Source: a candidate division NPL-UPA2 bacterium (GTDB taxonomy: Bacteria > Bacillota > UBA994). Taken from it: 12,097 nucleotides of DNA. The DNA lies in the NCBI GenBank assembly GCA_018725205.1, contig QLUB01000055.1, positions 1 to 12,097 of the forward strand, read 5' to 3'. Below the pieces are notes generated by a model. The model saw nothing but the letters and a program-made list of their open reading frames with translations, was not told where the DNA came from and did not search any database. Positions 7,338 through 12,097 of this stretch are shown here, piece after piece; position 1 is the stretch's first letter, and each line of letters opens with the position of its first letter. Position numbers and translations under genes: made by a program.

Positions 7338-8600
7338 CTAGATACGGTGGAGAGTTCGCGCGGCAATGAAAGAAAGTCCTTTCTCAGTTAAGGCGCGTGC
7401 GGTGTTGTTGACTGCAGCGTGTTTGTCGAGGTAGTTAAGCTCCAGCTTAGCCATTTCGCCTGACGCCTCTACTTCGGCCTTGCTGCGGAAGTAATCCAAG
7501 ATGTCCGACGTGTGCTCGCGCGTCAGTTCTATCTCGGGGTCGCCGCCTTCGTGTTTAGCCGCTACATTAGGTACAGTCATCGCTAGCGCAAGCAGCTCGT
7601 CGCGCCGGTTATAGGGCTGGCGCACAATGCTCTTATAGGCTTCAGTGATGTGGTGCTCTAACCGCACATTGCTTTCTAGGCCCAATGCTTGCCGTACGTA
7701 GGAACTCTGCTCGATGGTGTCGTTGTTGACAGAGTTGCCTAAGTTAAAGCCGGCGAGCGGCGTCGTGCCGTCCTCTCGTGCCATAAGACGGGCCATCAGC
7801 AGAGTCCATAAGACTGAATAAGGATTGTCGTTCCCCATAAACACCGAGATTTTAAAGGTAATGTCGATGCCCATTTTGTAGAGCATATAGCCCAGAAAAA
7901 CTGTGCCCGGGTTAATGTTCAGCACTTGACTGATGCCGTAATTGGTATAATAGTAGAGGCACTCGTCGACCCATTTAAGTGCGTAGTCGTTTGGCTGTCC
8001 GATGCCGCCAAAGTAGCCGGTAATGGTACTTGGGCCGCCCAAGTGAACATTTGAGCCATCGGTACCTTTAGTGTCAAGTGTCTCCACATAGCTCGCGCCC
8101 ACAATCTGCATCGCGGCGGCAATCGCTAGTGTATCCCCTTGGTCGGCTTCCTGCTCCTTCATTTTGCGTACGCGTATGTAGCGCCCCGGCATAATCTCTT
8201 GCCGCTCGATAGCCTGCTTAGCTTCCGTAATCAGCCAGGGAAAGTACTGGAGAGCGCTAATCTCGAGCGTCACCGCATGCCCTTCGTCAAAGTACATGCG
8301 GTCGGCTTTCTCACCGAGTATTTGGCGGCGGTATGTCGACAGCGGCACAAACGCCCCTCTATCCCGCTCCTGCATCAACCACTCTAAATCGGCGCGGTAG
8401 GGAGAGCTTATGTTCTCAAGCCTCTTTAGCAGGTTAGGCAAGTGCTTCGCTTGCTCGGCGCGCGCATTAATTTCCTGTGGAGTGCCGTACTTGTGCACTA
8501 CGCGGGTCAGGGCGTTAATCAGCTTGTTGTCAGGTCTGGCAAGAAACTCTGTAACTTCGGCAAAGGCTTGCTGGTTGATGCGGAAAACGTCATTCTGCAA
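7338..8600 (-). CDS. Unrecognised conserved-looking cytoplasmic protein, 420 residues
   Basis: I do not recognise this family. The protein is soluble, with no signal peptide or membrane span. The first ~80 residues look helical and charged. Glycine- and polar-rich motifs follow that look like an enzyme active site: TLDTKGTDGSNVHLGGP (174-190), GYFGGIGQPND (195-205), NINPGTVFLGYMLYKMGID (228-246), MGNDNPYS (255-262), GFNLGNSVNND (284-294), LEHHITEAYKS (314-324) and KHEGGDPE (349-356). The conserved-looking D, E, H and N residues could bind metal, phosphate or a nucleotide; a barrel-type alpha/beta fold is a guess. The start is TTG at 8600, with AAGGAGG seven bases upstream. It is the first gene of the seven-gene run and lies 18 bp before panB. 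Codon use and composition resemble the neighbours, so it is a real gene; its activity is unknown. Confidence 0.88.
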   Translation of the reverse strand: MQNDVFRINQQAFAEVTEFLARPDNKLINALTRVVHKYGTPQEINARAEQAKHLPNLLKRLENISSPYRADLEWLMQERDRGAFVPLSTYRRQILGEKADRMYFDEGHAVTLEISALQYFPWLITEAKQAIERQEIMPGRYIRVRKMKEQEADQGDTLAIAAAMQIVGASYVETLDTKGTDGSNVHLGGPSTITGYFGGIGQPNDYALKWVDECLYYYTNYGISQVLNINPGTVFLGYMLYKMGIDITFKISVFMGNDNPYSVLWTLLMARLMAREDGTTPLAGFNLGNSVNNDTIEQSSYVRQALGLESNVRLEHHITEAYKSIVRQPYNRRDELLALAMTVPNVAAKHEGGDPEIELTREHTSDILDYFRSKAEVEASGEMAKLELNYLDKHAAVNNTARALTEKGLSFIAARTLHRI

Positions 8601-8605
8601 TGGTG

Positions 8606-8614
8606 TTCCTCCTT
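8606..8614 (-). promoter_or_regulatory. Ribosome binding site for the operon's lead gene (TTG start)
   Basis: AAGGAGGAA on the minus strand, with GGAGG ending 7 bases before TTG 8600. It supports the TTG start; the nearby ATG just inside the gene is in another frame. Only 11 bases separate it from the 7-bp repeat array. Confidence 0.85.
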
Positions 8615-8625
8615 ACTTTTGCTTG

Positions 8626-8814
8626 TGGCACTTAGCACATGGCACTTGGCACTTAGCACATGGCACATGGCACATAGCACTTAGCACATAGCACTTAGCA
8701 CTTAGCACATAGCACATAGCACATGGCGGATAGCACATAGCACATAGCACATGGCACATGGCACATGGCGGATAGCACGTGGCGGATAGCGGAAAGCGGA
8801 TAGCGGATAGCGAA
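8626..8814. repeat. Degenerate 7-bp tandem repeat array, 27 units, in a divergent promoter region
   Basis: The stretch divides without remainder into 27 units of 7 bp: TAGCACA (nine), TGGCACA (four), TGGCACT, TAGCACT and TGGCGGA (three each), TAGCGGA (two), and TAGCACG, AAGCGGA and TAGCGAA (one each). Unit positions 3-4 are always GC. Positions 5-6 switch together between AC and GG, except in the last unit. GG units collect at the right end. The array takes 189 of the 230 bp between two divergent start codons. It begins 11 bp beyond the lead gene's ribosome binding site and ends 1 bp before that of the flavoprotein gene. No recognisable -35/-10 pair lies inside it. Short heptanucleotide tandem arrays are known from filamentous cyanobacteria (STRR sequences), but this unit differs. 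Confidence 0.95.
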
Positions 8815-8815
8815 A

Positions 8816-8822
8816 AAGGAGG
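8816..8822 (+). promoter_or_regulatory. Ribosome binding site for the flavoprotein gene
   Basis: AAGGAGG lies 8 bases before ATG 8831, immediately after the last repeat unit, so the leader of this gene is essentially repeat sequence plus this site. Confidence 0.85.
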
Positions 8823-8830
8823 TCTCTCAC

Positions 8831-9301
8831 ATGTCTACTCTCCCACGCAGAAGCGACCGCACTGTCACTCCCAAAGAAGCGCTAGACTCCCTCGCGCGCG
8901 CAGAGGTGGGGTTCCTAGCGCTAGCTAACGACAACGAACCCTACGCTGTGCCGCTCCACTTTGTGGTGCAGGGCAATACCCTGTACTTTCACTGCGCCAA
9001 AGCGGGGCGCAAGCTTGATATGATCAGTCGCAATCCCCGCTGCTGTGTGGCAGTATCGTTCTTGGACGGCATTAAGGAAGGGGAAGCAGCCTGTGACTAC
9101 GGAACGTACTACCGTAGCGCCCTCGCCACAGGTGTCGCTCGGGTAGTGGACGATACAGGCGAAAAAATTGCCGCGCTTAATGCGCTTACCGAGAAGCACG
9201 CCACCCAGGAATTTGTGCCTGCCGGCGCTCTCGACGCCGCGAAGGTTGTGGTCGTTGCTATCGACATTGTCGAGCTGACCGGTAAAGCGCGACGCAGGTA
9301 G
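8831..9301 (+). CDS. Pyridoxamine 5'-phosphate oxidase-like / NimA-like flavoprotein
   Basis: A 156-residue split-barrel flavin-binding protein of the PNPOx-like superfamily, closest in pattern to the NimA group first known for 5-nitroimidazole resistance. Visible features are VGFLALANDNEPYAVPLHFV (26-45), the barrel strands leading to the ligand site, then LYFHCAKAGRKLDMI (51-65). H54 there corresponds to the conserved histidine of the NimA group, and the G-R-K stretch to the flavin-phosphate contact. LATGVARVV (98-106) is the usual second-half strand. Most chromosomal members have no proven role, so resistance should not be assumed; a flavin or heme cofactor reductase role is also possible. 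It is the only plus-strand gene, diverges from the panB operon across the 7-bp array, and its TAG lies 2 bp from the stop codon of the converging GGDEF gene. Confidence 0.88.
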   Translation: MSTLPRRSDRTVTPKEALDSLARAEVGFLALANDNEPYAVPLHFVVQGNTLYFHCAKAGRKLDMISRNPRCCVAVSFLDGIKEGEAACDYGTYYRSALATGVARVVDDTGEKIAALNALTEKHATQEFVPAGALDAAKVVVVAIDIVELTGKARRR

Positions 9302-9303
9302 CT

Positions 9304-11121
9304 TTACGCTCCTACCGCATGTCCGGTGTCGTCACCTACGCAGTAGACCCTGTCTTTGCCCGCCTGCTTGGCGCGGTACATAGCGGCATCCGCAGCGCGC
9401 AATAGCCCTTCGGCATTAACCGCGTCCTTTGGATAGGAAGCAATACCGGCACTAGCCGTAGTTTGAATCGTCGCCACCCCGACGCGATACTCAAGTTGAC
9501 GTATCGCCTGCAGAACGCGCAGGGCAATAACACGCGCTTCTTCCGGCAGAGTATTAGGCAGGAGCACGGCAAACTCGTCACCGCCATACCGCGCTACGAT
9601 GTCACCGGTGCGCACGCTGTCGCGGATGGTTTCAGCGAGCCGACGGAGATAGTCATCGCCCTCCATATGACTAAAGCGGTCATTGATGTGCTTTAAGCTG
9701 TCGGAATCTAGCATTAACAGGGAAATAGAAGCTGTCTGTTCAGCCGCCTGCGCCACCAATCTTGTGATGGACTCGTGAAATACCCGCGCGTTAGGGAGGC
9801 CGGTCATGCTGTCCGTCCTAGCCAATTGCAGCGTGCGCTCATAGAGCTGGGCGTTGTCCAGAGCGATGGCTGCTTGGGTGGCAATAGTAGACAAGAGCTG
9901 AACGTGCTCGTTCGCAAAAGCTTCTGTTTGATAGCTTTGGGCGGAAATAGCCCCAATTACTTCGTCCTGCAGCATAATCGGCACTACCAGCACACTCTGC
10001 ACGGCGCGCTCTAAATTGCCGTACATCTGCACCCCGGGGATAGCGCGGCTGTCGCTGCTGTACAACACAGGAGCTTTAGTGATGATGGCGCGGGAAGTAG
10101 GCCCCTCATTAAGTGCAAAAGTCACGGGCGGATATCTTCCCCCGTCATCATAGATATAACGCAGCTCCACCTTCTCGCTTTCCTTGTGATACAGCGCGAC
10201 GAAAAACGCACCGGCATCCATTACCCGATTTGTCTCTGCGTACATGGCGTCAAACAAGTCCTCAAGCGAGAGGTTCGCGGCAAAGCGACGACCAAGATCA
10301 TTCAGCATCTTTAGGTACCCGGTTTGCGTGCGCTGCATTTCAAGTGCGCGACTTTTGGTGAGCGCCGTGGACACGCTCGCGGCTATGTATTCAAGGGTTC
10401 GCAAAGTGGCGCGATAACGGCGCCTAGGGCCGCGCACCGCAACCGCTAGGGCTCCGCAGCCTGCGTCATCGCTGCAGAAGGAGACTACCAAAATGTTAAA
10501 CGGTGAGCTGTAAGACGCGAGCGTTGGTTTTGCCTCGCTCACTTCCCGCAAGCACCCCATGCACTGCAGTGGCCAATGAGCGGTTGTGCCGTGCTCTTCT
10601 CTTTCGCCGCCCATCACCCATGCCGCGCCGACGGCAGACGGCAACTTCATCAGTTGCTGCAGCGCGGCATCCAGCACTTCATGGCTAGTCCCCACGGCAG
10701 CGGTTATGCCCGAACTAGATTCCATAATTCGGCGCATGCTCCTTAGCTCACGGCGCAAGACGTGCTGACGACCGCGGGCCACGCGCAACTGCCGCCAGAT
10801 GTAAAGCGTAAGCGACTGAACTATATAGGCACCGGCGGCTATCGCTACGGTCTCAGCTGCAAGCAGGGCCCACTCAGGCCACGGTGCCTGCGCCAGCATA
10901 AGCAAAACGACCGACGGCAGAGCGTAAACGGCAAGCACAGCTGCCGCCCCCGTTAAACCGTAGTATCCCGCAGCGACTAGCGTACTGACAGCGACCACCG
11001 TCTCAAGGCTAAGCGAAGGCGCGTTAAGCACCCACACGGCCAGTAAGGACCCCGCTAGAATGGTTACGGCTCCTAAGGGAACATGGCGGAAAAACCCCTC
11101 GCGCTTCGTTCGCACCACCAC
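9304..11121 (-). CDS. Membrane-anchored GAF-GGDEF diguanylate cyclase
   Basis: A 605-residue sensor enzyme that should make cyclic di-GMP from two GTP. About four membrane spans lie in residues 17-108, followed by a short charged helix (110-135) that may be coiled coil. A diverged GAF-like region (about 137-255) has four cysteines: C187-x2-C190 and C216-x5-C222. A clearer GAF domain follows at about 283-425, then the GGDEF domain at about 435-598. The catalytic motif is canonical GGDEF at 513-517, the metal aspartates are in MLDSDSLKHIND (470-481), and the inhibitory I-site RxxD is present as RTGD (504-507), so product feedback is likely. There is no EAL or HD-GYP domain. The start is GTG at 11121 after GGGGTGG; the in-frame ATG at 11133 is closed by a stop four codons later. 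murA lies 39 bp upstream on the same strand with no terminator between, so co-transcription is likely. Confidence 0.93.
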   Translation of the reverse strand: MVVRTKREGFFRHVPLGAVTILAGSLLAVWVLNAPSLSLETVVAVSTLVAAGYYGLTGAAAVLAVYALPSVVLLMLAQAPWPEWALLAAETVAIAAGAYIVQSLTLYIWRQLRVARGRQHVLRRELRSMRRIMESSSGITAAVGTSHEVLDAALQQLMKLPSAVGAAWVMGGEREEHGTTAHWPLQCMGCLREVSEAKPTLASYSSPFNILVVSFCSDDAGCGALAVAVRGPRRRYRATLRTLEYIAASVSTALTKSRALEMQRTQTGYLKMLNDLGRRFAANLSLEDLFDAMYAETNRVMDAGAFFVALYHKESEKVELRYIYDDGGRYPPVTFALNEGPTSRAIITKAPVLYSSDSRAIPGVQMYGNLERAVQSVLVVPIMLQDEVIGAISAQSYQTEAFANEHVQLLSTIATQAAIALDNAQLYERTLQLARTDSMTGLPNARVFHESITRLVAQAAEQTASISLLMLDSDSLKHINDRFSHMEGDDYLRRLAETIRDSVRTGDIVARYGGDEFAVLLPNTLPEEARVIALRVLQAIRQLEYRVGVATIQTTASAGIASYPKDAVNAEGLLRAADAAMYRAKQAGKDRVYCVGDDTGHAVGA

Positions 11122-11160
11122 TCACCACCCCATTTTTTTTGGGATTATGCCTCTGGTAGT

Positions 11161-12097
11161 CTAGACTCGCTCTACCAAAGCCCCGAGCTTAGCCAGTTTA
11201 AGGTCTAGCCTCTCGTACCCGCGGTCCATGTGGTCTATGCCATGCACTAATGTCTCCCCCTCCGCCACCATACCCGCCAGCACCAACGACGCGCTCGCCC
11301 TGAGATCCCCGCCTCTTACCTCCGCGCTCGTCAAGCAATCCACACCCTCAATTATAGCGCTGCGCCCCTCAATGCGTACGGACGCGCCCATCTTAGTGAG
11401 TTCCTCGAGGTGCTTAAAGCGCTCGTCCCAAATGGTTTCGGTTACTATGCTTGTCCCCTCTGCTACGGTAAGCAATGTACTCATCGGGGCCTGAAAGTCT
11501 GTAAAGAACCCTGGATACGGCAAGGTCTTGACGTTAACGGCACTCGGGCGCAGAGGCCCGATAACGCGCACAGTGTCTTCACCCGCTACGACCACAGCAC
11601 CCGTCTCCCGCAATTTGGCAATCACTGCGTCAAGGTGCAGGGGAATAACATTGTAAAGCTTTACGTCGCCACCGGTCAGGGTGGCGGCAATCATCAGCGT
11701 CGCCGCTTCACTCTGGTCAGGTATTATGCTGTGCTGGCAGCCATGCAGCCGCTTGACTCCCTGTATGCGAATAGTCTCCGTGCCCGGCCCAAAAACGCGC
11801 GCGCCCATGGCGTTAAGCATGTTCGAGAGGTCAATAATCCATGGCGCTTGGTAGGCGTTGACGATAGTGGTCTGCCCCTCAGTCAGCACCGCGCTGAGCA
11901 TGGTGTTAATGGTCGCCCCCACGCTGGCTACATCCATGTAAACGGAATTGCCGGAGAGCTTCCGGGCGGAGAGCTTAATGGAGCCGTGCTCGATATGCGC
12001 CTCCGCACCTAACGCGCGGAATCCTTTAAGGTGCTGATCAATCGGGCGGGGGCCAATGTCGTCGCCGCCCGGCAGGGCCCCCTCGGCACGGCCAAAG
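11161..12097 (-). CDS. murA: UDP-N-acetylglucosamine 1-carboxyvinyltransferase (MurA), C-terminal three quarters
   Basis: MurA transfers enolpyruvate from phosphoenolpyruvate to UDP-GlcNAc, the first committed step of peptidoglycan synthesis. The window holds the last 311 codons; the frame is open to the right edge, so the N-terminus (including the active-site lysine near residue 22) is outside. Family landmarks are LPGGDDIGPRPIDQHLKG, DVASVGATIN, DQSEAATLMIAA, PYPGFFTDFQAPM with the catalytic aspartate equivalent to D305, WDERFKHLEEL, DLRASASLVLAGM, and GYERLDLKLAKLGA with the arginine equivalent to R397. The loop residue equal to E. coli C115 is aspartate here (codon 12061-12063), while R120 is kept. 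That substitution is known from mycobacterial and chlamydial MurA and gives fosfomycin resistance. Whether this is the only MurA in the genome cannot be seen. It is followed by the diguanylate cyclase gene. Confidence 0.96.
   Translation of the reverse strand, partial: FGRAEGALPGGDDIGPRPIDQHLKGFRALGAEAHIEHGSIKLSARKLSGNSVYMDVASVGATINTMLSAVLTEGQTTIVNAYQAPWIIDLSNMLNAMGARVFGPGTETIRIQGVKRLHGCQHSIIPDQSEAATLMIAATLTGGDVKLYNVIPLHLDAVIAKLRETGAVVVAGEDTVRVIGPLRPSAVNVKTLPYPGFFTDFQAPMSTLLTVAEGTSIVTETIWDERFKHLEELTKMGASVRIEGRSAIIEGVDCLTSAEVRGGDLRASASLVLAGMVAEGETLVHGIDHMDRGYERLDLKLAKLGALVERV

Noticed and set aside
8410..8691. Plus-strand open frame ending in a WHLAHGT-like heptapeptide repeat
   Set aside because: It lies antisense to the lead gene, has no ribosome binding site, and the peptide repeat is only the 7-bp array read in one frame.
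8626..8814. CRISPR array
   Set aside because: Units are 7 bp and directly adjacent, with no unique spacers and no cas genes; it is a simple tandem repeat.
11125..11145. Terminator between murA and the diguanylate cyclase gene at the T8 tract
   Set aside because: On the coding (minus) strand the tract is a run of A, and only a 3-bp CCC/GGG stem flanks it; it cannot act as an intrinsic terminator for murA.

Overview
The window looks like chromosomal DNA from a moderately GC-rich Gram-positive bacterium of the Bacillota, probably a clostridium-like lineage. This rests on the very strong AGGAGG-type ribosome binding sites, frequent GTG and TTG starts, the direct LL-diaminopimelate aminotransferase type of lysine/peptidoglycan enzyme, and tight operon packing. 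It is inference from gene content, not a taxonomic assignment.

Layout. At 1-83 lies the end of a degenerate 7-bp tandem repeat array, then a short spacer. A seven-gene, leftward (minus strand) run fills 240-8600. In transcription order it holds an unrecognised 420-residue protein (8600-7338), panB (pantothenate synthesis), a glycoside hydrolase family 4 enzyme, a D-glutamate cyclase-like protein (DUF4392), a DapL-type aminotransferase, and the metalloprotease pair tldD and tldE. Gaps are 0-66 bp, so one transcript is likely. The 66-bp gap before the family 4 hydrolase contains a hairpin that buries that gene's ribosome binding site. A second 7-bp array of exactly 27 units (8626-8814) fills 82% of the spacer between this operon and a divergent NimA/PNPOx-like flavoprotein gene (8831-9301, plus strand). 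It stops within 1-11 bp of the two opposing ribosome binding sites. The flavoprotein gene converges, with only 2 bp between stop codons, on a membrane-bound GAF-GGDEF diguanylate cyclase gene (9304-11121, minus). That gene lies just downstream of a murA gene whose first ~100 codons fall outside the window.

How it fits together. Several products touch cell-wall precursors or amino-acid metabolism: MurA makes the first committed peptidoglycan precursor, DapL makes diaminopimelate, and the DUF4392 protein may handle D-glutamate. PanB feeds CoA synthesis, the family 4 enzyme releases sugars from phosphorylated disaccharides, and TldD/TldE trims peptides or unfolded proteins. No mobile element, CRISPR array, tRNA or rRNA was seen.

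The strongest leads are the 7-bp array acting as, or replacing, a divergent promoter region; a MurA with aspartate in place of the fosfomycin-target cysteine; the hairpin-masked ribosome binding site; and the unidentified lead gene of the operon.
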